A model generated the notes under the pieces. That model made no database searches, was not told the origin of the DNA, and saw only the letters and a program-made list of their open reading frames with translations. From NCBI GenBank assembly GCA_022497155.1, contig MU385757.1, forward strand, positions 186,001-250,000: a stretch of 64,000 bases of DNA, written 5' to 3'. Below are positions 10,719-22,050 of this stretch, piece after piece. This stretch comes from Whalleya microplaca. Lineage: Eukaryota; Ascomycota; Sordariomycetes; Xylariales; Xylariaceae. The position numbers and the translations under genes are program-made. The stretch's first letter is position 1. The number at the start of each line of letters is the position of its first letter.

Positions 10719-12515
10719 ATGAGGAGAACATCTGTCTCGCTGCCTACGAAGCACGTCCATCACGACCCTCACGAGAAACCTGCACGTTACGACTCGGTCC
10801 ACCGAGAACCCGGCATCCTGGAGAAGCTACAGAACGCCACCATGAACCAGGCCCAGAAGACGCGGTGGCTTAAGACCACCGCCATTGTGGTCTTCCTGGT
10901 GTTCCTGTTCTACTACCTGTCACCCAAGGGCGTCGAGGTATACCAAGGTGGTACGTCTATTTAAGAAAGAAAGAAAGAAAGAAAGCATACGGGCTCTATT
11001 GGATAACCAATCTAACTAACTATATAATGCAGTGTCTTCGAAGAACTCGGGTGGTCAAGTGCCTTCCGATTCCTCGTACGGAACCGACAAGTGTACGAGG
11101 TCGTTCTCGAAGGACAAGCCGATTATCCAATATGTGCTCATGATCGATGCGGGTAGCACTGGATCGCGAATCCACGTCTACAAGTTCAACAACTGCGGGC
11201 CTACTCCTGAACTCGAAAAGGAGGAATTCAAGATGACCGAGAAGAGTGTTGGCGGCCTGAGCAAGTATAAGGACGATCCCGTCAGTGCCGCAAAGACATT
11301 GGATGATCTGATGGACGTGGCCATGAGGACAGTCCCGGACAAGCTGAAGGGATGTAGCCCGGTGGCCGTGAAGGCGACCGCCGGTCTGCGGATGATCGGT
11401 GCCGAGGCCAGTGACAGAATCTTGGAAACCGTGCGAAGCCACCTGGAGAAAGACTACCCCTTCCCCGTCGTCTCGAAGGAGGAGAACGGCGTGGCGATCA
11501 TGGACGGCTCTGACGAAGGTGTCTACGCCTGGATCACGACCAACTATCTCCTCGGCAAGATCGGCGGCCCCGACCACAGCCCCACCGCCGCCATCTTCGA
11601 TCTCGGCGGTGGCTCTACTCAGATCGTCTTCGAGCCTACGTTTAAGGGACTGGCTTCCGGCGGTATGCCCGAGAAGCTGGCCGAGGGCGATCACAAGTAC
11701 GCGCTGTCCTTCGGCGGGCGGGAATTCGAGCTCTACCAGCACTCTCACCTCGGGTACGGCCTGATGGCCGCTCGCAACTCGATCCACCTGAACCTGCTCC
11801 ACGATATCTACGCCGAGCGGAAGGACAAGAACTTCCTGAACAAGCCGATCTTGAACCACCCCTGCATCAACGCCGGCCAGAGCGATATCGTCAAGGTCAA
11901 GCTCGGCGACGACAGTCCCCTGGGCAGCGGCGAGATCGAGCTGAACATGACCGGCCCAGCCACCCCGGCCCCAGCCCAGTGCCGTGCTTTGGCGGAGCGG
12001 ATTCTCTACAAGGACGTCGAGTGCAAGCTGGCGCCGTGCTCGTTCAACGGGGTCCACCAGCCTTCCCTGGCCAAGACCTTCTCGAAGGAGGACGTGTTCA
12101 TCTTCTCGTTCTTCTTCGACCGGACCCGGCCCCTCGGGATGCCCGACTCGTTCACCCTGCGCGAGCTCCACGACCTCACTAACAGCGTGTGCGGCGGAGA
12201 GAACGCCTGGGACGCCTTCAGCAACATCCCGGGCGCGCTGGAGGAGCTCCGCGACCGCGGCGAGTACTGCCTCGATCTCAGCTTCATGATGGGCCTGCTC
12301 CACACGGGCTACGAGATGCCGATAGATAGGGAAGTCAAGATTGCCAAGAAGATCAAGGGCAATGAGCTGGGCTGGTGCTTGGGAGCTAGGTAAGCCAACT
12401 TTCACTTGTTAATACTTTCACGTGAGGAGTACTAGAAAGCTAACTTGTTATGTACAGTCTCCCCTTATTAGCGAAGAACTCGGGCTGGTCTTGCAAGGTC
12501 AGTCAGACCTACTAA
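10719..12515 (+). CDS. GDA1: Golgi guanosine-diphosphatase (GDA1/CD39 family)
   Basis: Three exons, 10719-10950, 11033-12389 and 12458-12515, give 548 residues with correct phases at both introns. It is a type II membrane protein: a cytoplasmic N terminus, one membrane span at about residues 53-70 (TTAIVVFLVFLFYYL), then the luminal apyrase domain. Apyrase conserved regions are clear: DAGSTGSR near 116-123, ATAGLR, the catalytic Glu region DEGVYAW and DLGGGSTQ. The C-terminal NELGWCLGAS-LPLL segment is restored only by the second splice. In yeast, Gda1 hydrolyses GDP to GMP in the Golgi lumen, driving GDP-sugar/GMP exchange for mannosylation. Intron 1 contains a short AAAG repeat. Confidence 0.95.
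10964..10985. repeat. (AAAG)n microsatellite in GDA1 intron 1
   Basis: About five tandem AAAG units lie just after the donor site of the first GDA1 intron. Confidence 0.8.
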
Positions 12516-12987
12516 TCAATCAATCAACCACAACAACATCGACATGAACCATGGGCACGGGCAATCCAGGAACAAGAAAAAGCAAACTATAGACCTCTTA
12601 AATAATGACGGAAGATGGGTGGTTACGGGCCGTGGTGGAATAGCCTCGAGAGGAGGAGGCCGGCGTTCCGGATATTTTGGCGTGTAAATTTAGTCATGTA
12701 GTCCTGGTTGTCCTGTCTACATGTTTACCTATGCCTCGAAGACGGGGGTGTAGAGAGCGTATAATTGTACAAAAAAATTACCTGTCAAGAAACTGCAGTA
12801 TAGAGTTGGTAGCAATGCTTTGCATACCAACCAACGTGTTTGTTCTATTAAAACTCCGAAGCCGGTTCTATTATGCATTATCCGTAATCTATCTATCTAT
12901 CACATTCTCTTTTCTCTAATCCAGGGGTATCATAACTCTCTCATAACGGTATCTCTCTCTCCCTCCCCTCCCCCCCCCCACTCACCC
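12516..12987. other. Convergent 3' intergenic region
   Basis: Two genes converge here. I see a T-rich 3' UTR-like stretch after GDA1, a CTAT repeat (12890-12900) and a C-rich tract (12955-12985). No gene is visible. Confidence 0.4.
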
Positions 12988-14406
12988 TCACAGCGGCGGC
13001 GAAACCGCCCCCAAAACCTCCTCAATAACCTCCTCGGCGCCGACGCCCTCCAACAACACCTCAACGGCGGCGACGTCGCTGCCCCACTGGACGCTGCGCT
13101 CGCGGCGCGCGTCGTCGACGACGCGAACGCGGTGGGCGTAGACCTTGCGCGCGGCCAGCGCCACCAGCGCCGGCGTGACGTAGTCGAGCCCGTGCAGCAC
13201 GGCGAGGCAGCGCGCCAGCGCACCCAGGTCCTTGGTCGCGGCGGGCGCGACGCTGCCGACGGCGACGGCCCGGTGCAGGCGCAGGAAGGTTGTGATGTTC
13301 ATCTGGTAGCGGAGGACGTCGATGTGGATGTGGATTTGGTGGGTAAGGAGGGCGAGGGTGGAGATTGCTGTGTCGGTGAAGAGGGGGGTGGGTTCTCGGC
13401 TTTGGTTTGAGGAGTCGTGTCTTCTCTTCACGCTGCCGCTGCCGCTCCCGCTCCCGCTGCCGCTCCCGCTGCCGCTCTGACTCGTCCCCCGTATCCCCAA
13501 CCCCCTCCACTCCGGCGTCGTCGGCATGCGGCGGAGAACACTCGAATCACTCTCCGTGCCCCTATCCTCCCCATCCCCCCTCTCCCTCTCCCTCTCCCCT
13601 TCCCTACCCCCCTCCACCTCCCTCCTCCACTCCCCCAACACCTCCTCCTGCTCCTCCTCCAGGTGCGGAAACCCGTCCTCCGGATCATGCCAATGCATAA
13701 TAAAAAAGAAATCATTCAAATGCGTCACCAGCCTCCCCCTTCCCCCTCTTCCCCCTCTCCCTCCCGCTCCCCCCGCCTCCGCCTCCAGCACGGCGACGAA
13801 CAAAAACTGCCGCGGCGCCGCCAGCACGCTGGCGCGCGTGAACACGCGCCGCGTGCGCAGCAGCTCCAGGCACTGGATCTGCACTATCGGGGGCGCGCGG
13901 TCGAGGTTGCGCGCTAGGACCACGTTCGCGATCTGTGGCTGCTGTGTCTGCTGTGGGGTGTGGGTGTGGGTGTGGGTGTGGGTGTGGGTGTGGGTGTTGG
14001 GGTTCGGACTGGTCTTAGGCGGAGGAGGCAGGGGAGGATTCGCGGGTGTGAGCGGTGATAAGCCCGCGGAGTGCGGACTGGGGAAGTACGAGAGCGAGTC
14101 CGCGCGCGCGCGGTGCAGGGGGGATATCGAGGTCGAGGTCGAGGTCGAGCGCTGGGGTGTCGGGGTCGGGGGGACCTGGATGGAGGCCACGAGGTCGTCG
14201 AGCGTGGTCTGCGGGGTGCAGTCCACGACGGCGGAGGCGAGGCCGAAGGTGCGCGAGGCGACGAGGGCGAGCTCGGCGAGGAGCCCGTCCAGCTCGGACG
14301 CCTCCGTGCTGATGATGCAGTGCTCGCGGCTGATGAGGCAGAGGAGCGCGGCGAGGTCCAGGTCCCCGAGGCTGTGGACGCGGTTGAGGAGGTCCTCATC
14401 CGCCAT
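12988..14406 (-). CDS. Mg-chelatase/MoxR-like AAA protein without a Walker A motif
   Basis: A single exon of 472 residues starts at the ATG at 14406. The N-terminal block (LNRVHSLGDLDLAALLCLIS, then REHCIIS) sits where an AAA+ P-loop would be, but no GxxxxGK is present. A second conserved block, NVVLARNLDRAPPIVQIQ with LELLRTRRVF, corresponds to the Walker B and sensor region of MoxR/Mg-chelatase-I-like proteins. The C-terminal part (TTFLRLHRAVAVGSVAP, then HGLDYVTPALVALAARKVY) matches their lid domain. The fungal homologues I recall are annotated as magnesium chelatase-like; fungi do not make chlorophyll, so that name should not be read as function. Low-complexity inserts (HTHTHT, SGSGSG, STSTS) come from coding microsatellites. 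It is probably a non-catalytic relative; the function is unknown. Confidence 0.75.
   Translation of the reverse strand: MADEDLLNRVHSLGDLDLAALLCLISREHCIISTEASELDGLLAELALVASRTFGLASAVVDCTPQTTLDDLVASIQVPPTPTPQRSTSTSTSISPLHRARADSLSYFPSPHSAGLSPLTPANPPLPPPPKTSPNPNTHTHTHTHTHTHTPQQTQQPQIANVVLARNLDRAPPIVQIQCLELLRTRRVFTRASVLAAPRQFLFVAVLEAEAGGAGGRGGRGGRGRLVTHLNDFFFIMHWHDPEDGFPHLEEEQEEVLGEWRREVEGGREGERERERGDGEDRGTESDSSVLRRMPTTPEWRGLGIRGTSQSGSGSGSGSGSGSGSVKRRHDSSNQSREPTPLFTDTAISTLALLTHQIHIHIDVLRYQMNITTFLRLHRAVAVGSVAPAATKDLGALARCLAVLHGLDYVTPALVALAARKVYAHRVRVVDDARRERSVQWGSDVAAVEVLLEGVGAEEVIEEVLGAVSPPL
13429..13478. repeat. Coding hexamer repeat (Ser-Gly)
   Basis: Imperfect GCCGCT/CCCGCT hexamers encode an SGSGSG run on the minus strand inside the pseudo-AAA gene. 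Confidence 0.8.
13954..14000. repeat. Coding (GTGTGG)n hexamer repeat (Thr-His)
   Basis: About seven tandem GTGTGG units encode alternating Thr-His on the minus strand. The number of units keeps the frame because the period is six. Confidence 0.9.
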
Positions 14407-15107
14407 TGAGTGTTGGTGAGATGGTGGTGGTACTGTCCATCAGGGCACTTGGATATGTGTGTCGCCGGGTTTTGAGTGTGTAGTGTGTATGGGTGGCTAG
14501 GAGGTAGGAAGGTCAATAGGTTGATGTTGAGGATTACGTAGGAAATAAGGAGTCTGAGGGAGGGTCCGGCGATTTGTTGGATCTTGCCGATCTGGCGCGG
14601 GTATCTATTAACGGGCTGACGGGGAAGCACGGGCCGGCTTGAAGCTCTTCTTTTAATAGCATTTCAAAGCTAGAACATTAACTCAATTATATCATATATG
14701 AATTCTCGAGAATTATAATATCATCAGGTACGGAGTATAGGTAAGAGCAAATCACCAAGTTGACTAGAATAATTCAGGTATTGGTAATCCGTAAAACGAA
14801 TCTCTTAACAGCAAAAGGCAACAACTCATTGATACAATACTGGTACAATCACACACGATACACATCAGGCTTCCTTTCCATGAAATACAAGTGTATAACG
14901 ATGATAGGATCCCTAACCCTAGGCATTCCAATCGATCTCACTCCCTTGGCGACCGATCCTAAGCACCCCCAGGAAGTCAGCAATCCGCTCTGGGTACTCA
15001 ATACACGCAAGCTACTAAATCAACCTAGGCGCAGACGAAACCACCCAAACACAGATTACTTGCTTGCCTGCTTGCCTACTTCCCTCCTTGATAAACAGAT
15101 GAAATAC
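14407..15107. other. Intergenic region
   Basis: This holds the promoter of the pseudo-AAA gene and the 3' side of the next minus-strand gene. An AT-rich patch lies at 14650-14720. No gene is seen. Confidence 0.4.
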
Positions 15108-15734
15108 TCACGTCCCCTTCCAAAACTTCTTATCCACCTTATCCCCCGGGCTCGCGCTCGCGCGATCGTGCCTCTTATCGAACTCGGCATTATGTCTTTC
15201 AACCTCGGCCTTCTGCTCCTCGCTCAGCCCCTCCCTGACGCCCGGCACAGACTGGTTATGGATCTTAGGCCTCGGCGCGCCCGCGCCCTGCGGGCCCTTC
15301 AACGCCTCCCCTCCCTTCTGGCTCGCCGTGTTCGCGATACTCCCACCTGTGGGACTGCCCCCCGTCTCCGTGGCCTCCTTCGAGCGCGAGCCGCCGGACG
15401 CCGCGCTCGCGTCCCCCGGGGTTTTGGGTGTGCTGCTGTCTGTGGAGGCGGCCTTGTGCATGGACTGGGAGAAGGCGGCTTTGGTGGGCCCGCCGCCCGT
15501 CCCCTTGCCTACGTCCGGCGGGACGGGGCCCGGGTGCTCGGCTGCGTGGGTAGCGGCGGACGAGGCGGGCTGGGACTGCGGGTCGTCGGCTCCCGGGCCG
15601 CCTTTGCCGTCGCCGTAGCCCTGCGCGCGGATGCGGGGGGTGGTGGTGAGGGTGCGGTACCTAGAGGCTTGGGGTGCCCGGGTGCGGGTTGCGCGGAGGG
15701 CGTTGAGCGGGTTGCTGATGCGGAGGGCTGCCAT
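15108..15734 (-). CDS. Low-complexity protein, probably mitochondrial
   Basis: A single exon of 208 residues starts at the ATG at 15734. The first 35 residues are rich in Arg, Ala, Ser and Thr with no acidic residue (RATRTRAPQASRYRTLTTTP), as in a mitochondrial presequence. The rest is Gly/Ser/Pro-rich and likely disordered, ending in a charged segment (EEQKAEVERHNAEFDKRHD) and KVDKKFWKGT. The tail resembles a short fungal mitochondrial family that I cannot name. A possible donor (GTGAGT) overlaps the stop, so the last residues could differ. Confidence 0.65.
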   Translation of the reverse strand: MAALRISNPLNALRATRTRAPQASRYRTLTTTPRIRAQGYGDGKGGPGADDPQSQPASSAATHAAEHPGPVPPDVGKGTGGGPTKAAFSQSMHKAASTDSSTPKTPGDASAASGGSRSKEATETGGSPTGGSIANTASQKGGEALKGPQGAGAPRPKIHNQSVPGVREGLSEEQKAEVERHNAEFDKRHDRASASPGDKVDKKFWKGT

Positions 15735-16979
15735 TGTGAAGACCTTGGGGAGTGTGGTTTGTTTTCTCAGTGGTCACTTATTGGGATATAAGGGACTGGG
15801 TAAGTTGTTTTGTAGTACAGTACATGAGAGAGAGAATATGTGTCAATGATCAGTACGGACTGTATGTATTGGTGATGGCATATGGCAACATGATGAAGTA
15901 TGACATCATGACATAATATCGTTAGAGTTACATGTTGAAGGTCTTACCAAGCACTTGCAGGGTTTCTTCACTTCATCAGCGATCGAAGAAATGCAGGTTC
16001 GTCCTTTGAGTGATGACTGTGTAGATCAATAGATCAGCATCTCCTTTCTGCCTTTCTTATGGGTATCGGACTGTTGGATGCAAGTTGCTCTTCAATATCG
16101 GTAAAAAGGCAAAGACCTGTGATTCCAGGTTAGGATGACCTCAGACTTGCTGCCTATTAGACAAGTGGCTGTGGAGCTTTAGGCTTCTAATAAGCTTCGA
16201 CAAGTGACAGGTTTGATAGCATTCGCAGGTGAAAGCCTAGCCTTGATTCTGATAGATTTAGGGGTCTCTTGACGGAGCGTCCTCGGAGTTCTCATTACTG
16301 AGTTGTCAAATCGAGTAGACTCACAGACTCGACATAATTACTCCGATGATCGTGCTTTGATCTTGTTTCGTCTTTGTGAGTTTCAGCTGCTTCGGGTCAC
16401 GCTTGAACACCTGGCAAGCTGTGGCTTTATATCTACTTCCTCATCTAGGCAGCTAGGCAAGTTGTGGCTTAGGCAGTCCCGCACCGGAGCAGGTTACTGT
16501 GTAGTTGGCTCGGTCGCCCCTGCAACCTACATGTGTACATACATTAGGTACATGTGTACATACATTAGGTACATGTGTACATACATTAGGTACATGTGTA
16601 CATACATTAGGTACATGTGTACCTAGGTACTCCGTAAGCCCACTGTGATTAATTGCATGTGGTCTCGTGCCGCCAGCTGGGAGTTACAGCAGTGTCCAGC
16701 AGGTGTCGCTGGAGGGCCGACCGCCGTTGCTTCTGTTTCATTGACCAAGCATCATTGACCAAGCATCATCAAACAACAACACAACCGACAACCTTAATTG
16801 AAAACCCCCCCCAATCCTACCAGTGTACATCGTCACCAAACTCCGTCTTCCTTCGTCTGAAAAATACTTCCCCAGCGTCGCATATAGTTGGAGAGCTCAA
16901 TCGAGCTTCTTATCGCCGTATCCAGAGCTTTCTCCCGTCTAGGATAGCCGATTAAAGCCGCTCGGCTTGAACCTCCATC
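15735..16979. promoter_or_regulatory. Divergent intergenic region upstream of YPT7
   Basis: This 1.2 kb gap separates divergent genes. Apart from the 21-base tandem repeat described separately, I see only non-coding sequence. The A/C-rich leader at 16760-16850 looks like the YPT7 5' UTR. Confidence 0.45.
16528..16630. repeat. 21-base tandem repeat, four copies plus a partial
   Basis: The unit tacatgtgtacatacattag plus one g is repeated at 16528, 16549, 16570 and 16591, with a diverged fifth start at 16612 that runs into CCTAGGTA. The copies are identical, so the array is young. It lies 350 bases upstream of the YPT7 start codon. Each unit carries the partial palindrome TACATGTGTA. Confidence 0.92.
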
Positions 16980-18011
16980 ATGTCTTCTAGGAAGAAGGTC
17001 CTCTTGAAGGTATGGCAGATATGGGCCGACCTGTGTGCTTTTGTGCATTTACTGGGAAGATACATGGACTAACAGACTTCATACATAGGTTATTATCCTC
17101 GGCGACAGCGGCGTAGGCAAGACGAGTTTGATGAACCAATATGTACGTCTCTATCGTCGATACGAGCGATGGCCATGCGCTAGCACCAGTCCGCCCAGTA
17201 CTGATCGATTGTCGGTATATAGGTCAACAAGAAGTTCAGTGCCAGTTACAAAGCCACGATCGGGGCCGACTTCCTTACTCGGGAGGTACTGGTTGATGAC
17301 CGACAAGTTACAATGCAGGTATGGAGGAGTGCACACCGGACAATCTAGCTGGCTGAGGGGCGGTTGTTAACACGATGCAGCTTTGGGACACGGCCGGCCA
17401 GGAGCGCTTCCAATCCTTAGGCGTTGCGTTCTACCGAGGAGCCGACTGCTGCGTGCTGGTGTTCGACGTCAACAACTCCAAGAGCTTCGAGGCGCTGGAC
17501 AGCTGGAGGGATGAATTCTTAATCCAGGCTTCCCCCCGGGATCCTGAGAACTTCCCCTTCGTACGACTCACTTATTTATTCACTTATGTCTGTTAGAGGC
17601 GAAATGTTTACTAATTGCCTTCGCAGGTTGTACTTGGAAACAAGATCGACGTCGAGGAGAGCAAGAGAGTTGTAAGTTCCCCCCTATGTCTTGCATACTG
17701 CTGTAACACCTCAACTCATGGATGATGTGTAGATCTCGAGTAAGAGAGCCGCCACGTTCTGCCACTCGAAAGGGGACATCCCGTATTTCGAGACTAGTGC
17801 AAAGGAGGCTGTCAACGTCGAACAGGCATTTGAGGGTAAGTCTCAACTCTCTCTCTCTGTGTCTACCTTTGATGACCTCGTTATACTCACTTTCATTATA
17901 GTCATTGCCCGGAATGCGCTGGCCCAGGAGGAGTCGGAGGAGTTCAGCGGCGACTTCCAGGACCCCATCAACATTCACATCGAGAACGACCGGGACGGAT
18001 GCGCATGCTAA
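16980..18011 (+). CDS. YPT7: Rab7-type vacuolar small GTPase
   Basis: Seven exons: 16980-17009, 17089-17142, 17223-17318, 17381-17560, 17627-17671, 17733-17835 and 17902-18011. All phases agree and yield 205 residues, the usual Rab7 length. G motifs are complete: GDSGVGKT (residues 15-22), the ATIGADF effector loop, WDTAGQE, GNKID and ETSAK. The protein ends in Cys-Ala-Cys, the double geranylgeranylation signal. Ypt7 recruits the HOPS complex and drives homotypic vacuole fusion and late endosome and autophagosome delivery. The many very short exons are typical for fungal Rab genes. Confidence 0.97.
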
Positions 18012-19095
18012 GTTATGATACTATGAAGACAAGAAGGAGTTTCAGTCGTTCACGTAGGCAGTGTTATTCTCTCTCGACTGAAGTACATTATCCGGCTGTT
18101 AGTTGGTCTCAGGAGACACGGGGTTTCCAAGGGACGACATTGAGCGCCAGGTTGGAAGCAGTGCGGGACTCCCAATATCGCACCTAAGGTATTGATGATA
18201 AATGTATAGACAAATTTGGTGCATTGCTTTTTTAGTTTACGAGGTTAATGCAGAGGAGAGTATAAGGTTGACTTATAAGCTTGATCTGGTTATCGACGTT
18301 CATCCAATCAATCAATGTGTCTCTGGAGGTGTCTTATAAAGTTGCCGAAATTATCAGTATTGGACGGTGTCATGTTGCAACCCGTCACCAGAAACATGTA
18401 TGTTATTAGGTAATAAACGGGGCGTGTGACCGTCCGTAACTATATGTAGAAAATGCAAATGGACTATAGTCGATATACTGATACGGAATAGTCGAGGATT
18501 TTCAACATTGCATTTTATATACGTCGCTGAGCGTATAGTGCCGAGTTTCCCGTACACCTGCGTATAATACGGAGTTGCATGCAAAGGATTTAGGGGTTCC
18601 ACCTATTCGGTCAGCCCAGTCCCAGTGGGCTGAGTGGGTGGCCGTTTCAGCGCCTTGAATCAATCCATTGATTTCAACACCACCACATGCAACTCTTACC
18701 TTACATACATTTACATTACATACACATTCACACCCGCATACGCTCCCTACTCTACTACTACTACTACTACTACTACTTAGTTACTTACCAATTTTCAACC
18801 GATATTTTCTCTCACATTCGCTCCAGTCATTTCATGAAGTTCAATTTCTTCTTTGACCCACGGTTTTCTTTGACAATCTCAGCCGAGTGAGAATGGGACC
18901 TATTTAGTTACTTAACTTAGTTAGACATATAGATGCTTCTTCTGTTTCCGCGCCCCTCCCTCCTCCTCCCGCCGTTGCCGTTGCCATTGCCGTTGTTATA
19001 TTATACTCTTTCGTCAGTTCAGGCATAATCCAGGTTCTACCGCAAACCCGCTCGCTCCGCTGCGCCCTACCTATACACATACGATACGATACGCC
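18012..19095. other. Intergenic region
   Basis: This holds the YPT7 3' UTR and the promoter of the SLC35-like gene. It contains an (ACT)n microsatellite (18753-18777) and a CT-rich leader with Cys/Gly-like GCCGTT repeats at 18960-18990. No gene is visible. Confidence 0.45.
18753..18777. repeat. (ACT)n microsatellite
   Basis: About eight tandem ACT units lie upstream of the transporter gene. Confidence 0.9.
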
Positions 19096-20641
19096 ATGAC
19101 GCTGTCGGAACCGACGTTAGCAGGCGCTGAGGGGACCGATGGGCCGGGACGGGGTCGAGCCGGGTCGTTGAGCGCGGGCAGTCTGCTGGGCTCGTTCATG
19201 TCGGGCAAGAGCATGGCCGGCGTCAGGCGGAAGGTCGGGGTCTGGAACGTCGCGCGGCGGACGCTGGGGATCGGTCTTTTGCTCGTCACCGTGTTCCTCT
19301 GGACGACGTCGAATTTCCTCGCGAGCGTGAGTCCCCCTCTATCCATTCTACGGGACGGATTTCTCGTCTCCCCTTTCAGACGAAGGGACTGGTGTGGCTG
19401 ACGCTGACTTGACCTGACGATAGTATATCTTCTCCGATCACACCTACGACAAGCCTTTCTTTCTAGTCTACGTTAACACCTCCATATTCGCCTTCTCGAT
19501 GATCCCGATATCCATAAAATACGTAATAGAAAACGGCGGCTTCGCCCGGGTCAAGAACCAAGCCTGGCAAGAGTGGCGGGAGTGGTACCACGGGACAGAG
19601 CGCATGAAGACGCAGACCGCGGAGGACGACGAGGACGCGCAGGCGGGCGAACGGCTGCTAGTCGACGACACAGGCAGCCTCGAAGCGCTCGACATGCCCC
19701 TGCCCTCCGAAAAACTCTCGTTCATGGAGACGGCGCGCTTCAGCCTCGAGTTCTGCATGATCTGGTTCTCGGGCAACTACTTCGCGTCGGCGTGCCTGGA
19801 GTACACGAGCGTGGCGAGCGTGACGATCCTGACGTCGACGAGCAGCGTGTGGACGCTGGTGTTCTGCGCCGCCATGCGCATCGAGGCCTTCAGCGTGCGC
19901 AAGCTGGTCGGCGTGCTGGCCTCGCTCGCCGGCATCGCGCTCATCTCCTCCATGGACCTGTCGGCCTCCGACAACGACGGCTCCCGCGGCAACTTCCCGC
20001 ACAAGAGCCAGCGGCAGATCGCCATCGGGGACGCCATGGCGTTCTTCAGCGCGGTGATTTATGGGTTGTATGTCGTCGTCATGAAGGTGCGCATTGGCAA
20101 TGAGGAGAGGGTCAACATGCCGCTGTTCTTTGGCCTCGTGGGGATCTTTAATATTTTGTTGCTGTGGCCGCTGTTCTTTATTTTGCATTTTACTGGGATC
20201 GAGCCGGTGAGTTACCTAGGCGGACGGTTACACGGGATGAGCTTCTAACCGAGTCTAGTTTGAATTACCTCCGAATGGCAAGATCTGGTCGATTATTATG
20301 GTACGGTCTACTCTGCGCCGATTTCAAATGCCAGAAACTAACGAGTGTCACAGCTTAACTCGATATCTTCCTTCATCTCCGACATCTCATGGGCGTACGC
20401 CATGCTCCTCACAACACCGCTGGTGGTGACCGTCGGCCTCTCCCTAACGATCCCGCTCTCGCTCATCGGCGAGATGATCCAGTACGCGCAGTACTCGAGC
20501 TTCGTGTACTGGATCGGCGCCCTGATCGTCCTGTTCTCCTTCATCTTCATCAACCACGAGAGCCACGAGGAAGACGAGACGTCGAAGGCGGGTTCCGACG
20601 GCGGCAGTGGCAGGACTACTACTAGGTTGGCGGAACCATAG
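19096..20641 (+). CDS. SLC35F-type (DMT superfamily) membrane transporter
   Basis: Four exons, 19096-19326, 19424-20206, 20259-20300 and 20354-20641, give 447 residues with all junctions in phase. Hydrophobic segments fit ten membrane spans, for example GIGLLLVTVFLWTTSNFL at about 57-75, VTILTSTSSVWTLVFCAAM in the middle and WIGALIVLFSFIFI near the end. The layout and the YTSVASVTILTSTSSVWTL block match the SLC35F5 / yeast YML018C-Thi74 family of the drug/metabolite transporter superfamily. An acidic soluble loop sits between the second and third spans. The substrate is not predictable from sequence; yeast relatives are vacuolar membrane proteins. Confidence 0.88.
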
Positions 20642-22050
20642 CTTGTTTTTTGTTTTTTTGACACCTCTTCTGTTTTTTTGTGAGTTACATACATATATAT
20701 ATATATATACATATATACATGTTTAGAAGCCTGTATTTAAGATGGTTACATATTATTTATTGGGCTTGGGCTTGGGCTTGGGACTGGCGTATATGTGTAC
20801 GTGTGAGTACTGGCTTAGCATAAAACAGGCGTCTTAGAACACTGTTTGAGCGTTCTGTCTTAACATGGTTGTTGTGTAGGCGGTGTAAGTTTGCATAGTT
20901 AGACCAAGCTAGAAATCGTACATAACCTACTCATATAAATGCTATTATTGGTCTATAAGCATCCTCGTGCGAAGAAGCTCTTGTCACATGTCGGTGGTGA
21001 AATCCAGCCTACGGGACCCCGTGTTAGTGTCAGTCGTGACCTTCCTTCACCTAGGTCTTAGTAAGCGATTCAGGAACATGTCGGGAACAAGCAATAGTTA
21101 GGTTGCTTCAACCAAGCCTAGGATTCGAATTGTGCCTCTCTTCTCGACATTCACTCCCTGACTTTATAAGGTTCAGCGACCCCAAAGGTCTGGATGGGAG
21201 GTTCTAGATTTCATAAGCTTCCCGGCTAGCGTTCCCGAAACCCAGACTACTTACAACGCCACCGGCGGCCTAGCTCAACAGGTTTCTGCTTTAGTCTATG
21301 CGGTTTGATGTCATGACTAGTGTTCCCCAACTGAATAGTAATCTAGATTATCTTGCATTCAGCTTTTGACATGACTCTCAGAGCTGCGGGTTGCACCCAG
21401 ATGCTGGAATCTGTAGGGGCACTCACTACTCTTAAGACAACAGGTAAGTTGGTGGCGGCGACTACGCCTGTACCTGGGGACGAAACTAATTAATGCACGC
21501 TATTATGGCATGTGTCAGAAACTATAAGCCTTAGGACTAGCCCTTCTAAGTGGAAGATGTTTATATCTCATCAAATCCATCTGTTGTTGTACACAACATA
21601 TGTCTTATTCTCTAACTTAATTATAAATCATCTTGTCACAGACTATAAGACTCCATCCCATCTAGACTTGACTATACAGACTGTCACGTCGCAAACTATA
21701 AAGCCACATCTTCTCATCTGATTTTGAAGGGAAGGAGTTGTCATTAGACGGCCAACAGGTGTCTTCCCAGGAAGGACGACATCACGCGGGCACGTAGTCA
21801 CTTCTTGACGAGGTGCGCATGCCCCTGTCATCTTCCAGATACAGTCAGGCAACCAACCTTACAAAGCTATCCACGGAAGCGACTTGAGAGTCATCTATAG
21901 TCATTCGCTTATTCAATATCGGACTGAACGCCTGTTAATAACCCTATGGATTCGCTTCCTGCTATATAATATCATATATACCTACTCCCCAACACACCCT
22001 AGCTTCTTGCAACTTTCCCAACGTACCTTATCACCTTGTTACCCATCATT
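20642..22050. other. Intergenic region with simple repeats
   Basis: A 1.4 kb gap. It contains an (AT)n run at 20689-20709 and three to four TTGGGC units at 20762-20783. The rest is mixed sequence without a supported gene; the last 150 bases are the likely promoter of the next gene. Confidence 0.45.
20689..20783. repeat. (AT)n run and TTGGGC hexamers
   Basis: An AT dinucleotide run at 20689-20709 and three to four TTGGGC units at 20762-20783 lie in the 3' region of the SLC35F-like gene. Confidence 0.85.

Noticed and set aside
11020..12405. 461-codon open frame antisense to GDA1
   Set aside because: Same cause: mirror frame of a strongly codon-biased exon, without any motif, while the plus strand has all apyrase regions.
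13526..14419. 297-codon plus-strand frame over the pseudo-AAA gene
   Set aside because: Made almost wholly of repeat-derived Ser/Pro/Trp-Val runs. The minus strand holds the conserved blocks.
16303..16626. 107-codon frame covering the 21-base tandem array
   Set aside because: Its repeat peptide only reflects the 21-base period, which is a multiple of three; no upstream coding features.
18668..18890. Two overlapping short frames with His/Thr and Tyr runs
   Set aside because: They translate microsatellites (CACA, ACT) in the promoter of the SLC35F-like gene.
20762..20783. Telomere-like repeat
   Set aside because: The unit is TTGGGC, not TTAGGG, with only three to four copies inside a gene-bearing region.
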